A stretch of 54,708 nt of DNA from the NCBI GenBank assembly GCA_021372675.1, contig JAJFTZ010000121.1, positions 1-54,708 on the forward strand, given 5' to 3'. This DNA comes from Eubacteriales bacterium (GTDB lineage Bacteria; Bacillota; Clostridia; Christensenellales; CAG-138). The notes beneath the pieces are model-generated. The model worked only from the letters and a program-made list of their open reading frames with translations, was not told the origin of the DNA and did not search any database. Position numbers and translations under genes: made by a program. Shown here piece by piece: positions 22,771-32,411 of the stretch; the stretch's first letter is position 1, and each line of letters starts with the position of its first letter.

Positions 22771-24453
22771 CTACCCTTCCTCCACGTCCCCCTCGTAAGC
22801 CGCGGCGACGATGGCACCGTCGCGGCACTTGTAGGTTACGCTGAAGGCGCGCGAGCGCGTGACGATGGCAATGCCGTCGATGGATATCTTCACATCCGCC
22901 GCGACCTCGCCGCGCACATGAAGCTTGCCGTCGGAGCGCTTTTTGATCTCGGCCTTGAGGTTATCGATCTCGCGCGCGAGCTCGTCGAGGTTTATGATCA
23001 CCATGTCGCGGCTCATCACGAGCTTTTTCCGCATCTCGAGCCGTTCGGGGCTCTCCGCGCGCGGCACGGGGACGCGCGCGAGGTTATCGATCTTCTCGAG
23101 CTGCGCCTTAGTCTGCGCACGCTTTTCCTCAAGCTCCAGAAGCTGCCTGCGAAGCTTGGGCGACGAGCCGATCTCGATCACCGTTTTTTCGCCCGATACC
23201 GCGCCTATGGCGGTTACCCACACGCGCGACGAGGCGCGCAGCATCCCCCCGAATATTTTTGCGTGACTCCCCATCATGCGCACCGTGCCCATGACGCTTA
23301 TTTGCGAGCTCACGATATAGTCGCCGTACAAATTGCTGTCGGCCTCCACGCTGGAGCGTATGATGTAACGCGCGAAGATATCGCCGCCCGCGCGCAGCGC
23401 CCCGGTATCCGAGCCCTGCATGCCCTGATAGAGCACGAGGTCGCGCCCCGCGTCGATGGCGGCGGCCTCCACCGCGCCCGCGATCTCGATATTGCCCGTG
23501 GCACGCACGATCATGCCGCTTTGCACGTTGCCACTGATGAGCACATCCCCTTCAAAATCGATATCGCCCGTGCTTATATCCACGTTGCCGTCCACGGCAA
23601 GCACGTCCGAGACCATCACCCGGCCGCCCGAAAGGTAGGGCCGGCCCTCCCGCGCAGCGCGCAGATAGATGCCGTCATCCGACGGATGCACGCCCCTTCC
23701 CTCGGGAAGGCGGCAGTCACGCCCCTCCACGGCGGGGAGCGTCATCCCGCGCACGGTAATGCCCGCGGCGCCCTCGTTATGCGGTATTTTTTCCACCAAA
23801 ATGTCATTTTCGTGCACGATGGAGAAAAACTCGTTTTCGTTGTATTCCGGAAGCTCCGCGCGGCGCGCGTCGTCGAGTATGCTCGTTTTGAAACGGTAAA
23901 CGAGCCGAGCGTCCGTGCCCGTTTCCGCGGGCTTGCCCTTGGCAATGGGCACCGGCTCGAAGTATAAGGCGTTTTCCACGGTGCGCAGCACCGCGCTTTC
24001 GTCGAGCCCGTAGGTGATCTCAAAGCGTTTCTTCACGGCGGCGAGCGTTTCCTCGAAGCTTAAAACGCGGCCTTGCGCGCTCGGCGGCAGAAGCTGCAAG
24101 CACGCGGTCATCTCGTCGCGCGTCATGTGCACGTAAACGCCGCCGTCCACCTGCCTTTCCTCCTGCGCCGGCGCGATGCGGCAGCGCATCTCGCCCAGCA
24201 GCATCATCTCGTTGAGATCGGAGGTATCCGCGTTTTCGATGCCGCGGCGGGAAATATCGTAAATTACAAGGTCGCTTTTGAGCGGAGAATTCAGCCCCGT
24301 GTTGTAATAAAAGCGCACGTACACGCCGTCCGGTTCGAAGCTGAAATCGTACCACGGCAAAGAAAGGCTTTTTTCTTTTTCCCTTTTCATGTCGTCCGGC
24401 TGCGGCGCGTTCTTTTTCCCAAGCCCGAACAACCCTCGTTTTTCTTTCTCCAT
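22771..24453 (-). CDS. fapA: FapA/DUF342 family polymer-forming protein
   Basis: 560 aa. The N-terminal region (about 40-220) is a DUF342 N-domain (VRFYYNTGLNSPLKSDLVIYDI). The centre is a right-handed beta-helix of short repeats: YLSGGRVMVSDVLAVDGNVD, FEGDVLISGNVQSGMIVRATG, VEAAAIDAGRDLVL, GGDIFARYI. A coiled coil follows (LRRQLLELEEKRAQTKAQLEK), then a basic C-terminus. Homologs are common in Firmicutes flagellar operons; in Vibrio, FapA is linked to glucose-dependent polar flagellation. The ATG after AAGGAGGGCAGCGTG is preferred over the GTG one codon earlier. Confidence 0.88.
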   Translation of the reverse strand: MEKEKRGLFGLGKKNAPQPDDMKREKEKSLSLPWYDFSFEPDGVYVRFYYNTGLNSPLKSDLVIYDISRRGIENADTSDLNEMMLLGEMRCRIAPAQEERQVDGGVYVHMTRDEMTACLQLLPPSAQGRVLSFEETLAAVKKRFEITYGLDESAVLRTVENALYFEPVPIAKGKPAETGTDARLVYRFKTSILDDARRAELPEYNENEFFSIVHENDILVEKIPHNEGAAGITVRGMTLPAVEGRDCRLPEGRGVHPSDDGIYLRAAREGRPYLSGGRVMVSDVLAVDGNVDISTGDIDFEGDVLISGNVQSGMIVRATGNIEIAGAVEAAAIDAGRDLVLYQGMQGSDTGALRAGGDIFARYIIRSSVEADSNLYGDYIVSSQISVMGTVRMMGSHAKIFGGMLRASSRVWVTAIGAVSGEKTVIEIGSSPKLRRQLLELEEKRAQTKAQLEKIDNLARVPVPRAESPERLEMRKKLVMSRDMVIINLDELAREIDNLKAEIKKRSDGKLHVRGEVAADVKISIDGIAIVTRSRAFSVTYKCRDGAIVAAAYEGDVEEG

Positions 24454-24496
24454 CACGCTGCCCTCCTTACAACAGAATCCCCCCGCGGCCTTCCGG

Positions 24497-25255
24497 CTAC
24501 AAGCCCAGGGTAGGCTGCAGCTTCATGCGGAACTTGAGCATCGCCTTGGAATGTATCTGCGAGGCGCGGCTCTCGGACACCCCGAGTACGCGCGCGATCT
24601 CCTTTAAGGTCATTTCCTCGTAGTAGTAAAGCGTGATGACGAGCCTTTCCTTTTCGGGGAGCGCCTCGATCATCTCGCCGAGCACGCGCTTCAATTCCTT
24701 GCTTTCGAGGCGTTCCTCCGGCGTTTCCGACGTATCGGGCACCACGGCGGCCACGCTCATCTCCCCCGCCACCATTTCCTCGAAGTGCAAAACGTTGAAG
24801 GTATGCGTTTTGTCGAGTATTTTCTGCAGCTCCTTTTCCTCCATGCCGAGGAAATCCGCCACCTCGCCGTCGGTCGGCTCGCGCAGTAGCTCCTTTTCGA
24901 GGCTCGCGTAGGCGTTGCCAACGGCCTGAATCTTTCGGCGCAGGCTCGACGGGGCCCAGTCCTGCCTGCGCATATGGTCGATGATCTCCCCGCGGATGCG
25001 GAGCTTTGCGTAGCTTTCAAAACGTATGTCGCGCGATATGTCGTACTTGTTGATGGCGTCGATCAGCCCCAGGACGCCGCAGCTCAAAAGATCGTCGAAA
25101 TTGGAGTATCCCTCGTAAGTGGGCATCAGGCGATACACGATGCTCTTCACAAGGTATACGTAGTGCATGACGAGCTCGTTTTTGTTTTCAACCGAACCGT
25201 CGCGCTTATATCTCTCCCATAGCTTTTCCGCCGCGCCGCTGTTGATCTCGGCCAT
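24497..25255 (-). CDS. fliA: RNA polymerase sigma factor for flagellar genes (sigma-28)
   Basis: 252 aa FliA/WhiG/SigD factor. Region 2 contains NELVMHYVYLVKSIVYRL, and DDLLSCGVLGLIDAINKYD. It continues RFESYAKLRIRGEIIDHMRRQDWAPSSLRRK, the diagnostic FliA stretch. Region 4 has LPEKERLVITLYYYEEMTLKEIARVLGVSESRASQIHSKA. It directs late flagellar genes and is encoded in the sigma-A-driven early operon, while its inhibitor FlgM lies in the late unit. Matching promoter motifs occur at 21398-21424 and 43325-43351. Confidence 0.95.
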   Translation of the reverse strand: MAEINSGAAEKLWERYKRDGSVENKNELVMHYVYLVKSIVYRLMPTYEGYSNFDDLLSCGVLGLIDAINKYDISRDIRFESYAKLRIRGEIIDHMRRQDWAPSSLRRKIQAVGNAYASLEKELLREPTDGEVADFLGMEEKELQKILDKTHTFNVLHFEEMVAGEMSVAAVVPDTSETPEERLESKELKRVLGEMIEALPEKERLVITLYYYEEMTLKEIARVLGVSESRASQIHSKAMLKFRMKLQPTLGL

Positions 25256-25282
25256 ACCGCACCCCCCAATTCGGGATTCGTA

Positions 25283-25933
25283 TCAGGAATCCTCGCGCTC
25301 CGGCCGCTTCATCTGCCGCTTCATGATGAATTTGCGGATGTAGGCCGTTTCCACGCCCGTAAGCTCGGTGAACTGCGCGCCGATCACATACGCGCCTTCC
25401 TTTTTGATGAGCGGCTCACACCTTAAAACCTCGGCCGCAAGCACCATGAAGCCCATCTCGTCGAGCTCCATCTGAACGCTTATGCGCTTGCCGCGCGGCA
25501 GGCGCTCGCGGCAGGTAAAGCATACGCCGCGTTCGGAGATGTTGATGGTCTCAGCCGGGTAGCCCATGGCGGCCATGTTAAGCTCCCGCGCCCTCGGGCG
25601 CACCATGATGCCGAGCTTCGCCGGCAGGCGGTAGAAATAGCGCCTCTGCTCGCGCTCGATCTCGCCGAGGAGCCTCAAAAGGCATTGCTGCCTTCCCTCC
25701 CGTATAAAGGTCTCCTCCACGGCGGCGCTCATGGTGAACACGCCGTTGTTGCGAAACACCGAGAGCTTCGCGCGCTCGTTCTGCGCGATGATGAGCGGCC
25801 TTAGCCTGTACTCGGGTTGATCCACGATAAAAAGCTTGTCGCCTAAGATATCGCGGAGCGTCGTTCTGGTCGCGATGCGGCCGACCTTGAACTCCAGCGT
25901 TTCGCCCACGCGGGCCAGCTCCGTCAGTTTCAT
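25283..25933 (-). CDS. ycgR: PilZ-domain c-di-GMP receptor, YcgR/YpfA type
   Basis: 216 aa with an N-terminal YcgR/YpfA-like beta domain (residues 1-95) and a C-terminal PilZ domain. The c-di-GMP motifs are present: RYFYR (RxxxR, about 98-102) and NISERG (D/NxSxxG, about 131). Proteins of this family slow the flagellar motor when c-di-GMP is high. The gene overlaps flhG by four bases. With the HD-GYP phosphodiesterase at 53298-54371 it implies c-di-GMP control of motility. Confidence 0.87.
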   Translation of the reverse strand: MKLTELARVGETLEFKVGRIATRTTLRDILGDKLFIVDQPEYRLRPLIIAQNERAKLSVFRNNGVFTMSAAVEETFIREGRQQCLLRLLGEIEREQRRYFYRLPAKLGIMVRPRARELNMAAMGYPAETINISERGVCFTCRERLPRGKRISVQMELDEMGFMVLAAEVLRCEPLIKKEGAYVIGAQFTELTGVETAYIRKFIMKRQMKRPEREDS

Positions 25934-26790
25934 GCGTCACCCTCCCCTGTTTTGCCGAACAGCCGTTTGATGAAGCCCCGCATGCCCGGCACATCCGTGA
26001 CGGGGCTTTGCAAAAAGTTCGCCGCAAGCCTGTCGAAATTGTAGGCGGCCCTGCTGTTAGGGTAGCTTATAAGAAGCGGCACCTGCAGCTTTACGGCGCG
26101 CACCATGTTATCGTCGCGCAAAATGTACCCGAGCGGGTCGATGGTCATGCCGGTGTACTTTCCCGCGATGCGGACGAAGCCATCTATGGCCGCCTCCGCC
26201 TCCTTTTCGGTTTCCGCCCGGTTCACCACGAGCCTCAGCGAGGGCTTCAGCTCCCGCTTGCCCACGATCTTCACGAGCGCGTAGGCATCCATGAAGGAGG
26301 TGGGTTCGGGCGTCGTCACAAGAAGCGTTTCATGGCTCGCGCAAATGAGCCTTAAGATGTTTTCGTTGATGCCCGCGCCGGTGTCGAAAAGGATGCAGTC
26401 CGCGATATCGTCGAGGCACATGAGGTTTCTGATGATGCGCTGCAAATCGTGGTCGCCTAAGGTTAAAAGCTCCTCGATCCCCGAGCCGCCCGATATGAAC
26501 TGCACCCCGTAAAGCCCGCTCACCACCGCCTCGCGGATATCCGTCCGGTCCTTGATGACGTTGTACAGGTCGTATTTTGGCTTCACGCCGAGCATCACGT
26601 CGATGTTGGCGAGGCCGAAATCGGTATCTACGATGAGCGGGCGCTTGCCGCGGCGGGAAAGCGCGATCGCCAAATTCACCGCCACGCTCGACTTGCCCAC
26701 GCCGCCCTTCGCGCTCGTTACGGTGATGACGCGGATGGCGGAGTCCTCCGGGGGCTGCATCATTTTTTTTAAATTCTTTGCCTGCTCCAT
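25930..26790 (-). CDS. flhG: FlhG/YlxH, MinD-like flagellar number ATPase
   Basis: 286 aa ParA/MinD ATPase that sets flagellar number and position with FlhF. It has the deviant Walker A KGGVGKSSVAVNLA (near residue 30), DTDFGLANIDVMLG, ILFDTGAGI, and the C-terminal membrane-proximal region. The N-terminal 15 residues resemble the FlhF-activating stretch (LKKMMQ). One-base overlap with flhF (TAATG) and ATGA overlap with the PilZ gene show coupling. Confidence 0.93.
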   Translation of the reverse strand: MEQAKNLKKMMQPPEDSAIRVITVTSAKGGVGKSSVAVNLAIALSRRGKRPLIVDTDFGLANIDVMLGVKPKYDLYNVIKDRTDIREAVVSGLYGVQFISGGSGIEELLTLGDHDLQRIIRNLMCLDDIADCILFDTGAGINENILRLICASHETLLVTTPEPTSFMDAYALVKIVGKRELKPSLRLVVNRAETEKEAEAAIDGFVRIAGKYTGMTIDPLGYILRDDNMVRAVKLQVPLLISYPNSRAAYNFDRLAANFLQSPVTDVPGMRGFIKRLFGKTGEGDA

Positions 26791-28034
26791 TACATACCAG
26801 TGCTTTCCAAGATGTTTGCCACGGCCTTGCGCGCGTCGAAGCGCTCGATGTCGTAGGGAACGTTCTGCCCCATGGTGACGTAGGCGATGGGCCGCTGCGC
26901 GAGATACGCGATGTTGAGCACGTTGCCCCAGGACGCGACCTCGTCGAGCTTGGTCACCACGAGCTTCGCGTTTTTCAAAAACGCAAACTGCTCCAAAAAG
27001 GATTTGCAGGCGGAAAAACCCATGGAGGCGCTCACCGTTAAAAGCACCTCGTCGGCGCCGCTTTGGCTCACGTACGCCTCGATCTCCTTCGCATATTCCT
27101 TGTTGGCCATGCTCTTGCCCGCGGTGTCGATGAGCACCACGTCGCGGTCGTCGAGCTCGCTTAAAGCGCTTTCCGTTTCCTCGGGCGCGTACAGGGTGTG
27201 AAGCGGTATGTCCATGATCTCCGCGTAGGTTCTGATCTGCTCCTGCGCGGCGACGCGGTAGGTATCGGTATTGATGAGCCCCACCTTGAGGTTTTGGTCG
27301 ATGGTGAAAAGCCCCGCGAGCTTCACGAGTGTGGTGGTCTTGCCAACGCCGGTGGGCCCCACGAGCGCGATCACGTTCATGCGGTATTTCTTGAGGCGGA
27401 TGGCCGCGCTCTCGCCGAGGGTTTCCAAAATAAGGCTTTGCGCCACCCGCGAGGGGTCTTCCCCTACGCGCGCGGATAACTCCTGGGTTTGGCGGGCGAG
27501 CTTGCGCGCGACGCTAAAATGCACGTCGTGCTCCACGAGCGTTTCGTAGATGCGCGTGACCTCGGCGCTGAGCTTCTGCGGGGGTTTTTTCCCCGGCGCG
27601 GAAGCGGGCGTATTTATTTTTTCGGCAACATCCGCCACAACTCCTTTTATTTCGCTCAGGCGGTCGTAGAGCTGCTTGAGGTTTTTCCCGTCCTCGGAAG
27701 GGGCCTCCGCGCGCTCCGAAGAAAGCTTTTCAAACTGCGCGGGCCTAAAATTCTCCTCGGCACGCTGCGCGGGCCGGGCCGGGGCCGCCGGCGCGGGCTT
27801 TGCCTCCTGCGGCGCGTACTTGCGGGGGGGCGCTGCCTTCTCGGGGACGAGGCGCCTGTCCGGCGCGGGCTCGTAGGCCACCATCACCTCGAGGAGCGGT
27901 TTTTTGAACCAAGCTGCAACGCCCTTTTGCTTGATCTCGCGGTTCGATAAGATAACCGCTTCCGGCCCCAGTTCGCGCCGTATCTTCTCCATGGCCTCCG
28001 ACATATCCTTGACAATGTAGCTCTTGACGAACAT
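26790..28034 (-). CDS. flhF: Flagellar biosynthesis GTPase FlhF (SRP family)
   Basis: 414 aa. The N-terminal B domain begins MFVKSYIVKDMSEAMEKIRRELGPEAVILSNR, the family signature. A Pro/Ala-rich linker covers about residues 65-120. The NG GTPase domain has GPTGVGKTTTLVKLAG (G1), DTYRVAAQEQ (G2 region), DTAGKS (G3) and TKLDEV (G4). It places new flagella together with FlhG. It begins three bases beyond flhA. Confidence 0.95.
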   Translation of the reverse strand: MFVKSYIVKDMSEAMEKIRRELGPEAVILSNREIKQKGVAAWFKKPLLEVMVAYEPAPDRRLVPEKAAPPRKYAPQEAKPAPAAPARPAQRAEENFRPAQFEKLSSERAEAPSEDGKNLKQLYDRLSEIKGVVADVAEKINTPASAPGKKPPQKLSAEVTRIYETLVEHDVHFSVARKLARQTQELSARVGEDPSRVAQSLILETLGESAAIRLKKYRMNVIALVGPTGVGKTTTLVKLAGLFTIDQNLKVGLINTDTYRVAAQEQIRTYAEIMDIPLHTLYAPEETESALSELDDRDVVLIDTAGKSMANKEYAKEIEAYVSQSGADEVLLTVSASMGFSACKSFLEQFAFLKNAKLVVTKLDEVASWGNVLNIAYLAQRPIAYVTMGQNVPYDIERFDARKAVANILESTGM

Positions 28035-28037
28035 GCC

Positions 28038-30083
28038 TTAAATGCTCACCACCCCGTCCGAAAGAATTTCCACGTCCCGCTCGAGCTCGCTGTAGGAGAG
28101 CACCACGAGATCGGTATCCATCTGATCCACGATCTGGCGGAAAAACCGCCTGACGGCCGGCGCCGTAAGCACGATGGGCGAGGAGCCGCCGCCCACCGCG
28201 CGCTCCACCGCCTTTCTGGTGTTGAAGAGTATTTTCTGTATCTGCACGGGCTCGAGCGCCACATACGCGCCGTGCTCGGTCTGGCGTATGTTATCGGCGA
28301 TGAGCTGCTCGAGCGCCGCGTCGAGCGTAATGACGCGCGCCTTGTTATCGGGCACGAAACGGCGGCTCACGGCGCGCTTCAGGCCCTGCCGCACGTATTC
28401 CGTGAGGATGTCGAGATCGCGCGTGATGGTGCCGTAATCGCCCAGCACCTCGAGGATCGAGCTGATGTCGCGGATGGAAACGCCCTCCCGCAAGAGGTTC
28501 GCGAGCACCTTTTGCACCTCGCCCACGCTGAAAAGCTTGGGTACGACCTCCTCCACGAGCGCGGGCTGCTGCGCCTTGAGGTTGTCGATGAGCACCTGCA
28601 CCTGCTGGCGGCCCATGAGCTCGTGCGCGTGCTTTTTGATGACCTCCATCAAATGCGTGGCGATCACCGACGGCGCGTCGATGGTGGTGTAGCCGTAAAG
28701 CTCCGCCTTTTCGCGCTCGCTTTCCGCCACCCAGAGCGCCGGAAGCCCGAACGCGGGGTCCACGGTTTCGATGCCGTCGATATCGCCGTTTTCCTCGGCG
28801 TCCGCGGGGCGAAGCGCCATGAAGTGATCGGGGATCACCTCGCTGGCCGCCACCTCGATGCCCTTGATTTTGATGGAATAGCCGTTGGTGGGGATCTGTA
28901 TGTTATCCCTGAGGCGCACCACCGGCACGATAATGCCAAGCTCCAAGGCGCATTGGCGGCGTATCATCACCACGCGGTCTAAAAGGTCGCCGCCCTGCGA
29001 GGCGTCAATGAGCGATATGATGCCGTAGCCGAACTCCATCTCGATAAGATCCACCTTCAGAAGCGAGGTGACGCTTTCGGGCTTGCGCTTTTCCTCGGCC
29101 ACGGCGGCCGTGGCGGTGGTGGCCGCCGCGGCTTCTAATTTTCTGCGGTTATTGAGCGTGAAATAGCCCGCCGCCGGAAGCCCCGCCGCGAAGAACAGCA
29201 GCGGCAGCGTGGGCATGCCGGGCACGACGCTCAATAGGGCGAGCATGCCGCCGATCACGAAAAGCACCGAGGGCTTCCCGAAAAGCTGCGCGGTGAGCGT
29301 GGCGCTGAAGCTTTCGGCGTTGGAGGAGCGCGTTACGATGATGCCCGAGGCGGTGGAAACAAGAAGCGCGGAAATCTGGTTTACGAGGCCGTTGCCGATG
29401 GCGACGGGGAGATATCTCTCGATCGCCGCGGAAAAATCGAGGCTGCCTAAGACCCCCACGACCACGCCGCCGATCAGGTTGATGACCACGATGAGGATGC
29501 CCACGATGGCGTCGCCCTTGACAAACTTCGACGCGCCGTCCATGGAGCCGTAAAAGTCGGACTCGCGCTGCACGTCCGTGCGGCGCTTGCGCGCCTGCTC
29601 CTCGGTGATGACGCCGGTGTTGAGATCGGCATCGATGGCCATCTGCTTGCCGGGCATGGCGTCGAGCGCGAACCTCGCCGCCACCTCCGCCACGCGCTCG
29701 GAGCCCTTGGTGATGATCATAAACTGCACGATGATGATGATGATGAACACCACCACGCCCACCACGAGATTACTTCCCGTGACGATGCCGCCGAACGCCT
29801 GTATGACGCTGCCCGCCTCCCCGCTTTCACCGAGGATGAGGCGCGTGGCGTTGATGTTGAGCGCGATGCGGAAAAGCGTGAACAAAAGAAGGAGCGTGGG
29901 GAAGGTGGAAAACTCCAGCGTCTCCGTCATAAAAAGCGAGGTCAAAAGCACGATGAGCGAGAGCGCGAGGTTGACGATGAGAAACAAATCCAGCACGCCT
30001 GCGGAAAGCGGGATGAGGATGAGCAGCACGATCACAAGCACCGCGACCGCAACGATGATATCGGTGGCCTTTATGCCCTTCAT
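28038..30083 (-). CDS. flhA: Flagellar export apparatus protein FlhA
   Basis: 681 aa from the ATG behind AAGGAGGGGAAAGGC; an 83-codon upstream extension runs through the intergenic repeat and is rejected. Eight membrane segments fill residues 10-310, with the FHIPEP-type cytoplasmic loop RVAEVAARFALDAMPGKQMAIDADLN near 150-175. The C-terminal cytoplasmic domain (about 340-681) receives export chaperones. It forms the proton-driven export gate together with FlhB, FliP, FliQ and FliR. Confidence 0.96.
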   Translation of the reverse strand: MKGIKATDIIVAVAVLVIVLLILIPLSAGVLDLFLIVNLALSLIVLLTSLFMTETLEFSTFPTLLLLFTLFRIALNINATRLILGESGEAGSVIQAFGGIVTGSNLVVGVVVFIIIIIVQFMIITKGSERVAEVAARFALDAMPGKQMAIDADLNTGVITEEQARKRRTDVQRESDFYGSMDGASKFVKGDAIVGILIVVINLIGGVVVGVLGSLDFSAAIERYLPVAIGNGLVNQISALLVSTASGIIVTRSSNAESFSATLTAQLFGKPSVLFVIGGMLALLSVVPGMPTLPLLFFAAGLPAAGYFTLNNRRKLEAAAATTATAAVAEEKRKPESVTSLLKVDLIEMEFGYGIISLIDASQGGDLLDRVVMIRRQCALELGIIVPVVRLRDNIQIPTNGYSIKIKGIEVAASEVIPDHFMALRPADAEENGDIDGIETVDPAFGLPALWVAESEREKAELYGYTTIDAPSVIATHLMEVIKKHAHELMGRQQVQVLIDNLKAQQPALVEEVVPKLFSVGEVQKVLANLLREGVSIRDISSILEVLGDYGTITRDLDILTEYVRQGLKRAVSRRFVPDNKARVITLDAALEQLIADNIRQTEHGAYVALEPVQIQKILFNTRKAVERAVGGGSSPIVLTAPAVRRFFRQIVDQMDTDLVVLSYSELERDVEILSDGVVSI

Positions 30084-30117
30084 GCCTTTCCCCTCCTTCC
30101 GCAGCCGGCGGGCGCGT

Positions 30118-30201
30118 CCCCCGGCGCCGGCTTCGCCGGCGGATATGACCCTCGGGCGGGAGACGTCCCCAGGCACCAGGCCTGCGGGCCGTCGGAATCC
30201 G
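30118..30201 (-). repeat. GC-rich intergenic repeat, copy B
   Basis: On the minus strand: GACGGCCCGCAGGCCTGGTG, CCTGGGGACGTCTCCCGCC, then CCGGCGAAGCCGG. It lies in the 140-base flhB-flhA gap and aligns with copy A block by block. Confidence 0.75.
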
Positions 30202-30223
30202 CCCTCATAAGATGCTGTTGACC

Positions 30224-31309
30224 CTACGCCCTCGCACGGCGGCCGACCCTGTGCTTCAAGCGGTAGACGTAGGCCAGTACCTCCGCGACCGCCTGATACA
30301 TATCCTCGGGCACCTCTTGGTTGATGTCGCAAAAGAAGTACAGCCCGCGCGCGAGCTCCCTGTTTTCCACCACCGCGATACGAAGCTCGGCCGCCCGCTC
30401 CCTGATCTTTTTAGCGAGATAATCCGTGCCCTTGGCGACCACGACGGGCGCCTTGTTAACGCCCTCCTTATAGCTGAGCGCCACCGCGAAATGCGTGGGG
30501 TTGGTGATCACCACATCGGCTTCCGCGACCGCCTGCATCATGCGCGCGCCGCTCATCTGCCTTTGCTTTTGGCGGATGCGGCTCTTGGTCTGCGGGTTGC
30601 CCTCGGTAAGCTTGTACTCGTCGCGCAGCTCCTGCTTGGTCATGCGAAGCTCCCGTTCGTAGCTCCACCACTGGTACAGATAATCGAACGGCGCGAACAC
30701 CGCGAGCGCGATGGCGAGCTTGAACCCCATGGACAGGAGCATTTCCATCGTCTGCGACGCCGTGAGGGCGACCTCGCCCCGCATGAGCTGCGGGGTCATC
30801 TGCACCTGCAGCATGTATTGATCGTAGCCGACCTTCACGAGGATGGCGAGACGGAGGATGGATTTTAAAAGTTCGACCAAAGTCTTTCGCGAAAAGATGC
30901 GCTTGAACCCCTCGATCATGTTGATGCGCGAAAACTTCGGCGCGGCCGCCTTGGTGGAAAACAGAAAACCCACCTGAAGGTAGTTGAACACCAGCGCGCC
31001 CAAAAACGCGGCCGCGAGCGGGATTAAAAGAATATAGGCCATGCGCAGCACCACGCCGCCGAGGAGCGAGCGCATGGAGGCGATGTCGTAGCTTTTCGGC
31101 AGCGACGCGCCCGCGCCCAGAAAACCCTTGAGCAGGCCCGAAAGCCCGTTCACCATCGTGTAGCCGAACGCCGAAAGCGCCAGAAAGATGAGAAGGAGCG
31201 AAAGCGCCGTCACAAGGTCGTGGCTTTTGATGATCTGCCCGCGTTCCCTTGCCTCTCTTCGCTTTTTTGGTGTTGCTCTTTCTGTCTTTTCCCCGCCCTG
31301 CTGCGCCAT
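30224..31309 (-). CDS. flhB: Flagellar export switch protein FlhB
   Basis: 361 aa. Four membrane segments lie in residues 30-210. The cytoplasmic tail has the autocleavage motif NPTH (VVITNPTHFAVAL) at which the protein cuts itself to switch from hook to filament export. The N-terminus GGEKTERATPKKRREARERGQI is typical. Its start overlaps the fliR stop by one base. A short paralog of its C-terminal domain lies at 45937-46227. Confidence 0.96.
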   Translation of the reverse strand: MAQQGGEKTERATPKKRREARERGQIIKSHDLVTALSLLLIFLALSAFGYTMVNGLSGLLKGFLGAGASLPKSYDIASMRSLLGGVVLRMAYILLIPLAAAFLGALVFNYLQVGFLFSTKAAAPKFSRINMIEGFKRIFSRKTLVELLKSILRLAILVKVGYDQYMLQVQMTPQLMRGEVALTASQTMEMLLSMGFKLAIALAVFAPFDYLYQWWSYERELRMTKQELRDEYKLTEGNPQTKSRIRQKQRQMSGARMMQAVAEADVVITNPTHFAVALSYKEGVNKAPVVVAKGTDYLAKKIRERAAELRIAVVENRELARGLYFFCDINQEVPEDMYQAVAEVLAYVYRLKHRVGRRARA

Positions 31310-32100
31310 TACGCCACCCCCGCCAAGCCGCGTATCATGTAGTCGACGGAGCTGAACATCTCCTTAAAAATATCCTGGGTGAACGAAACGTACACCGGGA
31401 GTATCATCAAAAGCACGATGAAGCCGAGGATGATCTTGAGCGGTATGCCCACCACGAAGATGTTGAGCTGCGGGGTGGTGCGTACCACGAAGCCCATGAA
31501 CACCTCCGCGATCAGCCCCGCCGCCACGACGGGCATGGCGATATTGATCACGAGCCCGAACGAAAGGGCGAACACCTCGAGCGCGCTGTAGCCGAGCATA
31601 GGGTTTAGGCTCACCTCGCCCACGGGGATGTTGCGGAAGGTGGAAAGCAGAATGTAGATGAGCTGCCTGTGCGCGTCCACCGCAAAAAACGCCGCGAGCA
31701 GCACGATGTAGAGGAAGTTGCCCATCATGGGAACGCTCAGGTTACTCTGCGCGTCGAGCACGTTTACCATGCCGAAGCCCATCTGCATGTCGATGGCCTG
31801 GCCGGCCGTCTGCGCAAGCGAGAAGAACAGCGTGGTCACATACCCGAGCACCAGCCCGAACATGAGCTCCTTCACGCACAGAAGCGCGTATTCGAACACG
31901 CCCCTGTACTCTAAAACAGGTACCGTTTCCCACGTGGAATACAATAGGCCCGTGAGCGCGATGCACAGCGCAATCTTCACGAGGTTGGGGAGGTTCTTAC
32001 GCCCGAAGATGGGCGAGGATACCACGAGCGCGCTCACGCGGATCAGCACCAAAGCGAAGTAATCCGCGTGGTTGGCGACGGCGTAGACAAGCGCTTCCAT
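31309..32100 (-). CDS. fliR: Flagellar export protein FliR
   Basis: 263 aa, six membrane segments, with the family stretches FGRKNLPNLVKIALCIAL, and ELMFGLVLGYVTTLFF. Also QAIDMQMGFGMVNVLDAQS. The preferred start is MEALVYAV, 14 bases after the fliQ stop; an ATG four codons earlier (32112) is possible but has no room for a ribosome site. A 124-codon upstream extension is the shadow of fliQ. Confidence 0.94.
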   Translation of the reverse strand: MEALVYAVANHADYFALVLIRVSALVVSSPIFGRKNLPNLVKIALCIALTGLLYSTWETVPVLEYRGVFEYALLCVKELMFGLVLGYVTTLFFSLAQTAGQAIDMQMGFGMVNVLDAQSNLSVPMMGNFLYIVLLAAFFAVDAHRQLIYILLSTFRNIPVGEVSLNPMLGYSALEVFALSFGLVINIAMPVVAAGLIAEVFMGFVVRTTPQLNIFVVGIPLKIILGFIVLLMILPVYVSFTQDIFKEMFSSVDYMIRGLAGVA

Positions 32101-32114
32101 ACCGCCCTGCATCC

Positions 32115-32381
32115 TTAGTGGATCGACTGCACGTAGTCGAAGACGCGGTAGGTGAAATCCGACAGGTTCGTGAGGATGAACCCGCCGAACACCACGATCG
32201 CCACAAAAATAGCGATGATCTTGGGCACGAACGAAAGCGTTTGCTCGTTGATCTGCGTGGTGGCCTGAAAGATGGAGACGATCACGCCCACCACCATGCC
32301 CACGATGAGCATGGGCGCCGAGACCACCATCACCGTGGTGATGGCGTCCTGCAAAACCTTGATAATCATGGCCTGGCTCAT
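32115..32381 (-). CDS. fliQ: Flagellar export protein FliQ
   Basis: 88 aa, two membrane helices, with the typical DAITTVMVVSAPMLIVGMVVG, FQATTQINEQTLSFVPK. It is part of the FliPQR gate. AAGGAGATACCCC precedes the ATG. A repeat-bearing gap of 148 bases separates it from fliP, although the other gate-gene junctions overlap or nearly touch. Confidence 0.95.
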   Translation of the reverse strand: MSQAMIIKVLQDAITTVMVVSAPMLIVGMVVGVIVSIFQATTQINEQTLSFVPKIIAIFVAIVVFGGFILTNLSDFTYRVFDYVQSIH

Positions 32382-32411
32382 GGGGTATCTCCTTTTTCCG
32401 GGTGTATAGAA

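Noticed and set aside
30084-30332. An 83-codon N-terminal extension of flhA.
   Set aside because: It runs through the intergenic repeat and into flhB; the ATG at 30083 follows AAGGAGGGG and gives the standard FlhA N-terminus.
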